Below are positions 42,761 to 51,404 of a stretch of DNA of 64,000 nt, one piece after another. How positions within the stretch are numbered: position 1 is the stretch's first letter; each line of letters begins with the position of its first letter. This DNA is from Streptomyces hiroshimensis (lineage in GTDB: Bacteria; Actinomycetota; Actinomycetes; Streptomycetales; Streptomycetaceae). Position numbers and translations under genes: made by a program. The notes below the pieces were generated by a model. It was not told the DNA's origin. It saw only the letters and a program-made list of their open reading frames with translations, and made no database searches. The DNA lies in contig NZ_BMUT01000011.1 of the NCBI RefSeq assembly GCF_014650335.1, positions 186,001 through 250,000 on the forward strand. Direction: 5' to 3'.

Positions 42761-43747
42761 TCAGCCCGACGACCGGCCGGCCAGCAGGCTCCCGAGCGCC
42801 GTGCGCCGGTGCAGGACCGCCCGCCCGGAGCGGACCGTCGTGATCAGACCCGCGCCGCGCAGCGCGGCGGCGTGGGCGGAGGCGGTGGCGTTGCTGACGC
42901 CCAGGCGCCGGGCGAGGTCGCTGGTGGTGTGCTCCTGCGCGAGCACGAGCAGGGCGTCGGTGCGGGTCCGCCCGAGCACCCCGGCCAAGGCGTCGGCCGC
43001 GCTTCCCGTACCGCCCGCTCCCGCCGCTCCGTCCGGCGTGAGAGGCAGGCCGGGGCCCGCCGGATAGGTCAGGCCCAGGGGCCCGTCGGGCAGGTCGGCG
43101 AGGAGCGGACGGCCGTTCCAGTGGAACGTGGGCAGGAGCAGCACGCCGCGGCCGTGCAGCCGGACCTCCCACTCACCGGGAGCGTCGATCTCCCACACGT
43201 CGCCGCGCAGCCGGGTCCCGGGGACGAGGCCGGTGAGCGCAGCGGCGATGCCGTGCTCGGCCACGGCCAGGGCATGCCGGGTGAACTCCGCCCGGTGCAG
43301 GTCCTGCACCAAGGGCCAGACGGGGCGCAGGACCGACTCGAACGCCGTGTGCTGGGCGCGGCGGATCAGCTGCCGGGCACCGGCGTCACCCCGGTGCAGC
43401 TCGCGGACCCACGGCGGAGCGGGGGCGGCGTGCCCGGCGTACACGCGCTCGATCTCGGAGCGGACCAGCTCCGGGCGTACGGCGAGCACACTGTCCAGCG
43501 CGTCGTCGAGCGTGTCACCGAACACGTCGAGGAAGGCCGGGGCGGCCCCCGCGGGGACCAGGTCCCCCAGCGGCTCGACGGCGGACGGCAGGTGACGGAG
43601 CAGCCGCTGTCTCCAGCGGCCGAAGAGCAGCTGGTCGTCGCGGCGGAAGGCCATCATGAACGCCGCGTTGAGCTCCTGCAGGGGAGCAGGCCGGGGCGCG
43701 AACCGGACCCGCGCGAAGTCGGCGGCCGTGAAGTGGATCCGGATCAC
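42761..43747 (-). CDS. DUF5937/ArsR-type winged-helix transcriptional regulator
   Basis: A 328-residue protein. The N-terminal domain (about 1-170: IRIHFTAADFARVRFAPRP, LQELNAAFMMAF) fits the DUF5937 type that precedes ArsR-like HTHs in actinomycetes. The C-terminal winged helix (about 250-325) has GRTRTDALLVLAQEHTTSDL and LGVSNATASAHAAALRGAGL. There is no metal-binding Cys pair, so metal sensing is doubtful. The GTG at 43747 follows GGGGAG. It lies between an exporter (convergent) and a secreted hydrolase (divergent), and may regulate either. Confidence 0.85.
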   Translation of the reverse strand: MIRIHFTAADFARVRFAPRPAPLQELNAAFMMAFRRDDQLLFGRWRQRLLRHLPSAVEPLGDLVPAGAAPAFLDVFGDTLDDALDSVLAVRPELVRSEIERVYAGHAAPAPPWVRELHRGDAGARQLIRRAQHTAFESVLRPVWPLVQDLHRAEFTRHALAVAEHGIAAALTGLVPGTRLRGDVWEIDAPGEWEVRLHGRGVLLLPTFHWNGRPLLADLPDGPLGLTYPAGPGLPLTPDGAAGAGGTGSAADALAGVLGRTRTDALLVLAQEHTTSDLARRLGVSNATASAHAAALRGAGLITTVRSGRAVLHRRTALGSLLAGRSSG

Positions 43748-43907
43748 TGCTCTCCCCGGCGGCGCAGCGCCATCGTTTCGGGCAGGGCCTGAACGATCGA
43801 CCGCGATCCCCGCCGGGCGCCAGCATGCAGGCGTCCCCCCGCCATTCACGCAGGGGGCCGCCGGACGGCACAAGGACCGGCGTCACAGAGGGCACAAGGG
43901 GAGAGCC

Positions 43908-45173
43908 GTGCAGCGTCGAGGAGTTCGAGAACGAGCCGGAGTGAGCCGGCGGACCGTCACCAGGTCGGCCGTACTGGCCACCGCCGCCCTGCTGCTCCCG
44001 GGCGGCCCCGGCGGGATCGGCGGGGCCGGGGCGCAGGCGCGGGCCGCCGCCGGCGTCACCCTGCGGCTGCCGGCGCCGACCGGCCCCCACCGCACCGGGG
44101 TCACCACGCTGTACCTCGTGGACCGCTCGCGGCCCGACCCGTGGGAGCCGGCGATTCCCGTCCGGGAGGTGATGGCCACTGTCTTCTACCCGGCGCGCAC
44201 CGTCCGTGGCTTCCCGGTGGCCCGGCAGATGAGCGCAGGCGCCGCCGAGTCCTTCGGGCAGTCCGGACCCGCAATCCACCCGGAGCTGCCGGGAGCCGGG
44301 GTGGACTGGCGGGCCACCGCGACCCACTCGCACACGGGCGCCCCCGCGCAGGCCGCGCGCCGGTGGCCGGTGCTGCTGTACAGCCCCGGCGGCGGCGACC
44401 CGCGCACCATGGGCACCGCGCTCGCCGAGGAACTGGCCAGCCACGGCCACGTGGTGGTGACCGTCGACCATCCCGGCGACGCCGGCGAGGTGGAGTTCCC
44501 GTGCGCCATGGCCGGACGGGAGACGGTCCGCCCGACGGTGCTGCGCGACGACCCCAGGAAGCGCCCGGAGCTCTTCCGCGCCCTGATCGGCACCCGTATC
44601 GCGGACACCCGCTTCGTCCTGGACCGGCTGGAGGCGCTGGCGGCCGGGCGGAACCCGGACGCTGCGGGGCGCGCCCTCCCGGAGCACCTCGGCCGTGCCC
44701 TGGACCTGCGGCGGGTCGGCGTCTACGGACACTCGGCGGGCGGTACCACCGTGGCGGAGGCGATGTACGAGGACCGGCGCATCGCCGCCGCCGTCAACCT
44801 GGAGGGCTATCTGGACCGGGCGCCGGAGACACCCGGCCGGGCCGGGGAGCTCTACCCGGTCGCCCGGCACGGGTCGGACCGGCCGCTGCTCCTGCTGGGC
44901 ACGGACGGCTTCCCCGACCGCAAGGCGCTGGAGCCCTCCTGGCAGGCGGTGCTCGCCCGCTCGGGAGGGCGCGCCGAGCGTCGGCAGCTGGGCGGCGCCG
45001 CGCACGGGGTGTTCACCGACTACGCGGCGCTGGCGCCCCAGTTGCAGGCCGCCGGGCTGATGACGGCGGCCGCCCGGGCCTCGCTGGTCGGCCCGGCCGA
45101 CCCGGCGCGGTCGGTGCCTGCGGTGCGCTGCCACGTGCGCGCGTTCTTCGCCCGGCACCTGCCGGTGCGCTGA
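43908..45173 (+). CDS. Secreted alpha/beta hydrolase (PAF-acetylhydrolase/lipase-like)
   Basis: A 421-residue protein with a Tat-like signal (SRRTVTRSAVLATAALLLPG). The hydrolase core follows: RWPVLLYSPGGGDPRTMG (oxyanion hole), GVYGHSAGGTTVAEAM (nucleophile Ser), LLGTDGFPDRKALEP (acid) and GGAAHGVFTDY (His). The long acyl-ester-type cap suggests a platelet-activating-factor-acetylhydrolase-like or lipase activity on extracellular esters. The GTG at 43908 is chosen for its GGGGAG site. It is convergent with the LuxR gene, 18 bp apart. Confidence 0.87.
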   Translation: MQRRGVRERAGVSRRTVTRSAVLATAALLLPGGPGGIGGAGAQARAAAGVTLRLPAPTGPHRTGVTTLYLVDRSRPDPWEPAIPVREVMATVFYPARTVRGFPVARQMSAGAAESFGQSGPAIHPELPGAGVDWRATATHSHTGAPAQAARRWPVLLYSPGGGDPRTMGTALAEELASHGHVVVTVDHPGDAGEVEFPCAMAGRETVRPTVLRDDPRKRPELFRALIGTRIADTRFVLDRLEALAAGRNPDAAGRALPEHLGRALDLRRVGVYGHSAGGTTVAEAMYEDRRIAAAVNLEGYLDRAPETPGRAGELYPVARHGSDRPLLLLGTDGFPDRKALEPSWQAVLARSGGRAERRQLGGAAHGVFTDYAALAPQLQAAGLMTAAARASLVGPADPARSVPAVRCHVRAFFARHLPVR

Positions 45174-45191
45174 GCGGGAGGGCCCGGCTGG

Positions 45192-46940
45192 TCACGGCAT
45201 CCCGTGCCGCACGGCCGGCGGCGGCCCGCCGGCGAACGAGGCCAGGGCGTGGACCAGTTCCACCCGGGAGCGGATCCCGAGCGCCGCGAAGACGTTGCGC
45301 AGGTGGTGGTCGACGGTCCGGTGGCTCAGCGCGAGGAGGACGGCCACCTCGCGGTTGGTGCGGCCTTCGGCCACGTGCCGCGCCACCCGCAGCTGCTGCG
45401 GGGTGAGGCAGGCCGGGTGGCGGGGCCGCGGCCGGCCGCCCGGCTCCGCCTGGCCGGCCGCCCGCATCTCCTCGCGGGCCCGCTCCGCCCACACGTCCGC
45501 TCCGCACGCCTCGAACAGCAGCATGGCGCCGCGCAGGTGCCCGCGGGCGTCGGCCGGCCGGCGCAGGCGCCGCAGCGCCATGCCGAACACCAGCTTCGTA
45601 CGGGCCTGGGAGAACGCGGAGCCGACTCTCTCCACCAGCGCCAGCGCCCGGTCGAAGCACGGGTCCGCGGTGGCGGGGTCCGCCGTGGCCGACAGCACGG
45701 CCCGGCAGTGCAGGGCCGCGGCCCGGGCCCGCTGGTCGCCGTTGGCCGCCGCCCACTCCTCCAGGGTCCGCAGGATCAGCCGGGCCTGGCGGCAGGCCCG
45801 CTTCCGGGCCGGGGCCGGGAGTTCGGCGACGGCCAGGGCGACGGCCTCCACGAAGGAGGGGATCACCCGCAGGCGCCAGGCGAAGTGGTGCACCCCCGAA
45901 TCGCCCAGGACGAGCGGGCGCAGCCGCTCGACGGCCTCGCGCGGCTGCTGGTGCGCGAGGTCCAGCCAGCCCAGGCTCCACGTCGCGATCAGGGCGGGGA
46001 CCATCAGGCCGTGGGCCTGGGCCGTGCCGAGCGCCCACCGCGCGTGGTCGCGGCAGGCGGCGGCGTCCCCGCGGATCGCCGCGGTCATGGCGAGCGTGCT
46101 GCGCAGCTGCGCCGCGGCGTTGGGCCGCCCGGCGGCGAGGGCGGCTTCCAGACCCCGCCCGGCGTGGGATGCGGCACGCGGGTAGTTGTCGGCGACGAGT
46201 TCCACCAGCGCGAGGAGGCCGAGGAGTTCCGGCCTCGCCCGCTGCGGTGCGGCGGCGCGGGCCAGGGCACGGGTGGCGAGGTCCCGGGCGTGCGAGACCT
46301 CGCCCAGCATCAGGGCGGCGCGGCAGGCGTGGACGAGCGTGTCCGTACGGCCCTCCGCCGCGGGCACGACACCGGCGGACGCCGCGCGGAGCAGCGGGAC
46401 GGACAGCGCGTGATCGCCGCGCAGGGCCGTGGCGATGCCGCGGTAGTAGGCGCGCACCGCCGGGGGAGCTGCGGTGTGGCCGCCGATGTGCTCGGCGGCC
46501 CGCGCGTACCCGGTGCGGTCGCCCGCCGTCCAGCTCGCCTCCGCGGAGTGCAGGAGGGCGGCGAGCTCCTCGTCCGTACGGTTGGCGTGCCGGAAGAGGG
46601 CGGCGGCGAGACGCAGGGCCTCGCGCGCGTTGATCACTTCGCCGGTGCGCAAGGACTGCAGGCCGCGGGCGAGTTCCTGCTGTCCGCGGGTGGCGGAGAC
46701 GGCCTTCTGGCGGACGGAGAGCGTGTGCAGGGCCGTGGCGCGCCGGGAGAGCCCGGCCAGCCGGGCGTGGTCCGCGGCCGAAGCGAGGCGCCGGTCCCGC
46801 GCGCCGTCCTCCTCCGTGCGCCCGGCGGCCCGCAGGAGGGCGGACGAGCACCGCAGGTGCAGGCGCCGGGTGGTGCCCGCCCTGCCGGCGCGCGGGCGAG
46901 GGCGGGAGCGAGGAGGACGTACGGCCTGGGAGTCGCGCAC
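45192..46940 (-). CDS. LuxR-family regulator with helical repeat domain
   Basis: A 582-residue protein. Residues 1-~490 are helical TPR-like repeats (LAALLHSAEASWTAGDRTGY, AALMLGEVSHARDLATRALA). The C-terminal LuxR HTH (about 515-575) has LTPQQLRVARHVAEGRTNRE and LLALSHRTVDHHLRNVFAAL. It looks like a LAL-type regulator that lacks the N-terminal ATPase (no P-loop is present), so it may be a shortened form. The first ~40 residues are Arg-rich and the start (GTG) is uncertain. It is divergent from the lipase gene at 47128. Confidence 0.87.
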   Translation of the reverse strand: MRDSQAVRPPRSRPRPRAGRAGTTRRLHLRCSSALLRAAGRTEEDGARDRRLASAADHARLAGLSRRATALHTLSVRQKAVSATRGQQELARGLQSLRTGEVINAREALRLAAALFRHANRTDEELAALLHSAEASWTAGDRTGYARAAEHIGGHTAAPPAVRAYYRGIATALRGDHALSVPLLRAASAGVVPAAEGRTDTLVHACRAALMLGEVSHARDLATRALARAAAPQRARPELLGLLALVELVADNYPRAASHAGRGLEAALAAGRPNAAAQLRSTLAMTAAIRGDAAACRDHARWALGTAQAHGLMVPALIATWSLGWLDLAHQQPREAVERLRPLVLGDSGVHHFAWRLRVIPSFVEAVALAVAELPAPARKRACRQARLILRTLEEWAAANGDQRARAAALHCRAVLSATADPATADPCFDRALALVERVGSAFSQARTKLVFGMALRRLRRPADARGHLRGAMLLFEACGADVWAERAREEMRAAGQAEPGGRPRPRHPACLTPQQLRVARHVAEGRTNREVAVLLALSHRTVDHHLRNVFAALGIRSRVELVHALASFAGGPPPAVRHGMP

Positions 46941-47127
46941 GGTTGCTCCTCCTCGTTACGGGGCGATGACGGGCAAGTGCGGTGCGTTGCCAGCAAGTTA
47001 CCCACAAGTAAAACCGCTGGGCAGGTGATTTCGCCGATGCGCGGTCCCCGGATGCGGACGCATGCTCTCCGCAGCCGCTCGGCAGCCCGTTCCCCCGCCG
47101 GGCAGGCCCCTTCCCCTGGAGGACCGT

Positions 47128-47814
47128 ATGCGAAAGATCAGCCGTGCCCTGGCCCTGACGGCGGCCGTGGCCGCCCTCCTGACGACCGGACCGGTCGGCA
47201 CCGGCACCGCCCAGGCCGCCCCCGCGCGCACCCCTGTCGTGTTCGTCCACGGCTATCTCAGCGACGCCGTGATCTGGGACTCGGCGCGCACCGCCTTCCG
47301 CAGCGCCGGATACCAGGACAGCGAACTCTTCTCGTACACCTACGACTTCCTCGCCTCGAACGAGGACAGTGCCCGCGGGCTCGCCTCCTTCGTCGCGAAG
47401 GTGAAGAACGACACCGGAGCGCAGAAGGTCGACATCGTGAACCACTCCATGGGCGGCCTGGTCTCCCTCTGGTACGCCAAGGAGCTGGGCGGCACCGCGG
47501 ACATCAAGCACATGGCGTCACTGGCGGGGAGCAATCACGGCACGTACACGGCCGGGCTCTGCAGCCTGGCCTCCGCCTCCTGCCGCGAGATGACGCCCGG
47601 CTCGGACTTCCTCCGCAGACTCGCCTCCGGCGACGAGACACCCGGAGACGTCGGCTACCGCACCTGGTACTCGCCGTGCGACGGCGTGATCAACCCGTTC
47701 ACGAGCACCGTGCTCGACGGCGCGGTCAACACCCTGCTCCCGTGCGTGACGCACGTGGGGTTCCTGACCGACAACGGGCTGCTGTCCCAGGTGGCCTCCT
47801 ACCTCAAGGCGTGA
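47128..47814 (+). CDS. Secreted triacylglycerol lipase/esterase
   Basis: A 228-residue protein with a Sec signal peptide (MRKISRALALTAAVAALLTT ending QAA). The mature lipase has PVVFVHGYLSDAVIWDSAR (oxyanion), VDIVNHSMGGLVSLWYAKEL (nucleophile Ser), SPCDGVINP (Asp) and CVTHVGFLTD (His). Four Cys likely form two disulphides. It resembles small Streptomyces/Bacillus family I/II lipases. GGAGG precedes the ATG at 47128. The 3' end overlaps the convergent lipoprotein gene by 11 bp. Confidence 0.92.
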   Translation: MRKISRALALTAAVAALLTTGPVGTGTAQAAPARTPVVFVHGYLSDAVIWDSARTAFRSAGYQDSELFSYTYDFLASNEDSARGLASFVAKVKNDTGAQKVDIVNHSMGGLVSLWYAKELGGTADIKHMASLAGSNHGTYTAGLCSLASASCREMTPGSDFLRRLASGDETPGDVGYRTWYSPCDGVINPFTSTVLDGAVNTLLPCVTHVGFLTDNGLLSQVASYLKA

Positions 47815-48988
47815 TCCCGTCGGGCTCGAAGTTGGTCAGGGTGCAGCCGTCCGCCACCGCCTTCTCGGAGCGGTAGCCCTCCGGGGTGGTGAAGCCCGGC
47901 CGGCACTCGAGGCGGAAGAACTGCTGCTGGTACAGCCCGAACCGGGCGGCGGCATTGTTGGTCTCGATCGCCACGTTCCCGCCGAGGAGCAGCACGCTCT
48001 TCGTCGCCTTCGGCCGGCCGCCGTTCTCCTGGATCTCCTTGAGCTGGACGGCCCTGGCGCGCGTCTGCAGGGCGGCCATGTCGTCGACCTTGTCGAGCCA
48101 GATCAGCCCGTGGGCGCGCTGTGCGCCCCCGGGCTGACCGCACAGGCCGCGCTCGCCGACTCCCCACCCGGCCGGATCGCCCTCGATGAAGGGCTGGTAG
48201 TCGATGGACCGGACGGCGACGGTCTCCGGATCCGTGGAGAAGCGCTTGCAGTCGACGCTGGACGCGATCAGCTTCCTCAGTTCGGAGACGCTGCCGGCGC
48301 TCGGCAGGCCGGGGTTCGCCGGCTGTGCCGGCTGCCCGCCCTGCGAGCTGCCGGGCTCCGGGCTCCCGGCGTCCGCGCCGTCCTTCGTGTGGACGAAGTC
48401 GCTCAGCACGCAGGAGTCGGCGAGGGCCTTCTCCTTCTTGTGGCCCTCCGGCACGCCGAACGCCGGGTTGCAGGTCAGGACGCGCATGCCGGACTTCGCA
48501 AGAGCCCGGGCCGTCGTCGCCGAGGTCGGCTCGGCCACGAAGTCCTTGCCGACGAAGACGCGGCTGTACAGACCGTACGCCGGCTCGCCGGCCGCGATCT
48601 TGTCCATGACCTGCCGGTGGTACGCCTCCTGGAACTCCTTCATGTCCGGCGTGAGGAAGATGCCGATCGCACCGTTCTCGCGCAGGTCGCTGCACACTCC
48701 GACCTCGCGCACGGGACCGCCCACGGTCTTGACGCTGCTCGACCGCAGGCGCACGTCCTCCCGGCCGCCTGTCGCCAGGTTCTCGCAGGAGGCGTACCGG
48801 CGGAGGTACTTCTGCGCGTCGGCCGTCGACCCGGCCGACGGCGGGCCCGGCTGCGGGGCCGGGGCGCCCGGCTGGGCGGGGGTGGCGGCGCCGTCCCGGC
48901 CGGGCTTGCGTCCGGTGTCCTCGCACGCCGTGACCGAGGCGAGGGAGAGGAGGGCCGCGGCCGCGGCGAGTGCCGGCTTGATGCGCAT
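47804..48988 (-). CDS. Lipoprotein with two related domains, unknown function
   Basis: A 394-residue lipoprotein: signal MRKI-like start MRIKPALAAAAALLSLASV, lipobox VTAC (~22). Two similar halves follow, joined by a Pro/Gly/Ser linker. Each has a SCENLATG/DCKRFST segment, an acidic/Trp or Ala-rich core and a Cys near the end (SCVLSDFVHT; GCTLTNFEPD), so an internal duplication is likely. It starts 2 bp after the septation-protein-like membrane gene on the same strand, so they share a transcript. A longer frame upstream is antisense/shadow. There is no recognised family. Confidence 0.82.
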   Translation of the reverse strand: MRIKPALAAAAALLSLASVTACEDTGRKPGRDGAATPAQPGAPAPQPGPPSAGSTADAQKYLRRYASCENLATGGREDVRLRSSSVKTVGGPVREVGVCSDLRENGAIGIFLTPDMKEFQEAYHRQVMDKIAAGEPAYGLYSRVFVGKDFVAEPTSATTARALAKSGMRVLTCNPAFGVPEGHKKEKALADSCVLSDFVHTKDGADAGSPEPGSSQGGQPAQPANPGLPSAGSVSELRKLIASSVDCKRFSTDPETVAVRSIDYQPFIEGDPAGWGVGERGLCGQPGGAQRAHGLIWLDKVDDMAALQTRARAVQLKEIQENGGRPKATKSVLLLGGNVAIETNNAAARFGLYQQQFFRLECRPGFTTPEGYRSEKAVADGCTLTNFEPDGITP

Positions 48989-48990
48989 GC

Positions 48991-49701
48991 TTACGCCGCG
49001 CCCTGCGCCGCCGGCGCACCGGCCGTCGCCTGAGGCGCGGCCTGCGCGGCCCGTGCCGCCTCCGCCGCCGCCGAGCGGGCGCGGCCCTTCTTGGCGACGG
49101 TCATGGTCCACGTGACCAGCGCCACCACCACGGCGATCGGAAGCGCGTTGTTCACCAGCACCATGGCCTTGGTCGGCAGCGCGTAGGTGAGCGCGACGCG
49201 GACCGCCGCCTCCAGCAGGAAGCCCGCTCCCCACACCGACGTCAGCAGGTACTGCGCGCGGCGGAAGCCCGGGAACTCCCACAGGCCGTTCCAGCGGGCC
49301 AGGCCCTCGGGCGTGCCGTCCGTGCCGAACTTGCGGCCCAGGTAGAACATCGCGGGCCGGCGCATGGCCAGGCTGCCCAGGAACACCAGGCCCAGCAGGC
49401 CGGTGATGGCCGAGTCCTTGATGAAGACCAGCTCGGTGGTGTTGTACGCCAGCGCGCTCAGGGCGCCCAGGAGCGTCATCGCCAGCATCATCACGCCGAA
49501 CTCGTCCACCCGGCGCCGCAGGGCCAGGTGCAGCAGCGTCTCCGCGGCGGGCCACAGCGAGATCAGCAGCAGCGCCTTCACCTGGCTCACCCCGTGGTCG
49601 GTGAGCATCCCGTACGTGACGAACGGCAGGATGACGCCGCACAGGATCGCCGGCCCCCAGTTCATCAGTGCGTTGCCTCTGCCGCCGCGCTCGTTCGTCA
49701 T
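48991..49701 (-). CDS. Multi-pass membrane protein (VC0807/septation-protein-A-like)
   Basis: A 236-residue protein with about six transmembrane segments (MNWGPAILCGVILPFVTYG; FGVMMLAMTLLGALSALAY; LVNNALPIAVVVALVTWTMT). The conserved-looking AMRRPAMFYLGRKFGTDGT resembles VC0807-family and intracellular-septation-A-like proteins. The Ala-rich C-terminus is disordered. The ATG at 49701 follows GGGGGACGAG. It is divergent, by 74 bp, from the PaaX-type regulator, which is its likely controller. No transport substrate is known. Confidence 0.82.
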   Translation of the reverse strand: MTNERGGRGNALMNWGPAILCGVILPFVTYGMLTDHGVSQVKALLLISLWPAAETLLHLALRRRVDEFGVMMLAMTLLGALSALAYNTTELVFIKDSAITGLLGLVFLGSLAMRRPAMFYLGRKFGTDGTPEGLARWNGLWEFPGFRRAQYLLTSVWGAGFLLEAAVRVALTYALPTKAMVLVNNALPIAVVVALVTWTMTVAKKGRARSAAAEAARAAQAAPQATAGAPAAQGAA

Positions 49702-49765
49702 TACCGCTCGTCCCCCGGACTCTCTGGCCGATTTATGTGTGTACTGCACATCGTGTATCGCGTAA

Positions 49766-49781
49766 GCTCACGATCGTGAGC
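49766..49781. promoter_or_regulatory. 16-bp perfect palindrome over the PaaX-type start codon
   Basis: GCTCACGATCGTGAGC overlaps the GTG start at 49776 and lies in the 74-bp gap between two divergent genes. It is a strong candidate operator for the regulator it precedes. Confidence 0.65.
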
Positions 49782-50624
49782 GAGAGAGTAACAGATGAAG
49801 ATCGACAAGGCGGGGCGAGCGTGTCCCGCGGGGCGAACGTCGCCCTGGTGCCGTTCCTCTACGGCGTCGCGGGCCGCGAGGAGCTCCCGGGCGTCGCACT
49901 GGTGAAGCTCCTCACCGACGTGGGCCTGACCCCTGCCGGCGCACGCTCCCTCATCGCCCGGATGCGCAAGGACGGCCTCATCGCGGCCACCCCCCGGGGC
50001 CGCGGCGCCGACTACCGCCTCGTCGGCGCCTTCCTGGAGTCCTTCCGGCAGGTCCGCCACGGCCGCCCCGAACCCCCGCCCTGGGACGGCTTCTTCCACG
50101 CCGTCTTCTACACCGTGCCGGAGGCCCGGCGGGCCTACCGCGACCGCCTGCGCCGCGCCGCCGCGCTCGCCCGCTACGGCCTCATGCAGCCCGGCGTCCT
50201 CATCTCGCCGGCCGACCGCCGCGACCACCTGACGGCCGAACTCGGCGGTCCCCCCGAGGAGGGGACGGTGTACTTCGGGCGCATCGCGCTCTCCACCGCC
50301 GACGCCGCACAGGTCGCCTACCGCGCCTGGGAACTGGAGGAACTCGGCCGCCGCTACCGCGAGCACGCAGAGCGCCTGCGCGCCGCCGTCCGGGAGCACC
50401 CGGTGCCGCCCGGGCCGAGCGGCCCCTCCCTCGCGGCCTACGTGAAGCTCTTCGGCGGCAGCCTCGTCGACACCCTGCGCACCCCGCCCGCCCTGCCCCC
50501 CGAACTGCTCCCCGCCGACTGGTCCCTGCCCGCCCTCCTGGCCGAGGTCGGGCGCACGTACGCACACTTCGGCCCGCCCGTGACCGCGTACGTGGAGCAG
50601 GTCATCGCCGGGGACGGCCTCTGA
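49776..50624 (+). CDS. PaaX-family transcriptional regulator
   Basis: A 282-residue regulator. The N-terminal winged helix (about 15-85) has GVALVKLLTDVGLTPAGARS and LIARMRKDGLIAATPRGRGA. The PaaX-like middle (WDGFFHAVFYTVPEARRAYR, LARYGLMQPGVLISP) and a C-terminal helical domain follow. PaaX proteins repress phenylacetate genes, but none are here, so the ligand is unknown. GTG start, with no clear Shine-Dalgarno because the palindrome covers that site; GTG at 49821 is an alternative. The stop lies in an 18-bp tandem repeat. Confidence 0.85.
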   Translation: MSERVTDEDRQGGASVSRGANVALVPFLYGVAGREELPGVALVKLLTDVGLTPAGARSLIARMRKDGLIAATPRGRGADYRLVGAFLESFRQVRHGRPEPPPWDGFFHAVFYTVPEARRAYRDRLRRAAALARYGLMQPGVLISPADRRDHLTAELGGPPEEGTVYFGRIALSTADAAQVAYRAWELEELGRRYREHAERLRAAVREHPVPPGPSGPSLAAYVKLFGGSLVDTLRTPPALPPELLPADWSLPALLAEVGRTYAHFGPPVTAYVEQVIAGDGL

Positions 50625-50660
50625 GCCCGGGACGGTCTCTGAGCCCGGGACGGCCCCTGA
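50611..50660. repeat. 18-bp tandem repeat spanning the PaaX-type stop codon
   Basis: Units of GGGACGGCCTCTGAGCCC at 50611-50628 and 50629-50646, with a partial third, carry the stop codon TGA (50622-50624) and an identical downstream copy. Confidence 0.85.
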
Positions 50661-50813
50661 ACAGCGGCCCGGCAGACCCGGCGTGCCCCTGCGCGCGCAG
50701 TGGCCGGAAGTCCACCCGCGCGGCCGCCCTGGCCGGATCGCCCCCTGCCGTCGTTCCCGCCCGCGCTGCCAAGGTGTTGCCCTTTCGCCGTCGAGCCGAG
50801 AGGAACGACCGTC

Positions 50814-51404
50814 ATGAGCAAGCGCCCCGTACCCGGGCAAGGACCGCAACCGCAACGGCAACCGAAACCGGGCCCGCGCGACACCCCGTTCCCCCGGGAG
50901 GTGCCGGACGAACTGCACGTCTGCATGGGCCTCAACTCCTGTGCCGGTCTCGACGCCTCGGGTACCGCCCCCATGGCCGGCACCGGGACCTGCGCCACCG
51001 TCTACCACGTGTGTCACGGCGAGGGGTCCTGCCGCGGCCAGGGCGGCTGCGGCTACGCGGGCACGGACTACGAGCAGTTCCACCCGGGCGAGCAGGACTG
51101 CCGCTACAACGGCAGCTGCGCCAGCCCGATCAACGAGAGCAGGGTCTTCTCCGCCGGCCCCCTCAAGGGCAAGAGCGTGTGGAAGCAGGCCCGCAGGCTC
51201 TTCGAGGCCCGGATGTACGCGGCGGGCAAGGCCTTCGGCCCGTCCCCGGGCGAGGGTGTCAAGGACGACCTGATGCCCCACTACGACTACATGAACCCGC
51301 CGCCGGAGACGGTGAAGCGGACGTCGAACCGGCAGGTGATCCAGGGCCGGGGTCAGGGCCGGGGCGAGGGCGGGCGGCCGGAGGGGCGGGGCGCCCGTGG
51401 GTGA
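50814..51404 (+). CDS. Cysteine-rich protein, candidate substrate of the DUF692/MNIO enzyme
   Basis: A 196-residue protein with no signal peptide. A Pro/Gln/Arg-rich start (1-27) precedes a cysteine-rich core (about 35-105): CMGLNSC, CATVYHVCHGEGSCRGQGGC and CRYNGSC. That gives eight Cys, most spaced C-x5-C and set in Gly/Ser/Asn. A helical segment (KSVWKQARRLFEARMYAAG) and a Gly/Arg-rich tail follow. The Cys-Gly-x-Gly-Ser style is that of bufferin- and HvfA-like MNIO substrates (DUF2282 relatives), but those are usually much shorter and carry signal peptides. It overlaps the DUF692 gene by 8 bp. ATG after GAGAGG. Confidence 0.8.
   Translation: MSKRPVPGQGPQPQRQPKPGPRDTPFPREVPDELHVCMGLNSCAGLDASGTAPMAGTGTCATVYHVCHGEGSCRGQGGCGYAGTDYEQFHPGEQDCRYNGSCASPINESRVFSAGPLKGKSVWKQARRLFEARMYAAGKAFGPSPGEGVKDDLMPHYDYMNPPPETVKRTSNRQVIQGRGQGRGEGGRPEGRGARG

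Noticed and set aside
43515..45158. 547-codon minus-strand frame through the secreted hydrolase
   Set aside because: Shadow of the 43908-45173 gene, which has signal peptide and catalytic motifs.
45204..47876. 890-codon plus-strand frame spanning the LuxR gene, the intergenic gap and the lipase gene
   Set aside because: It crosses two clear genes in a wrong frame; shadow coding.
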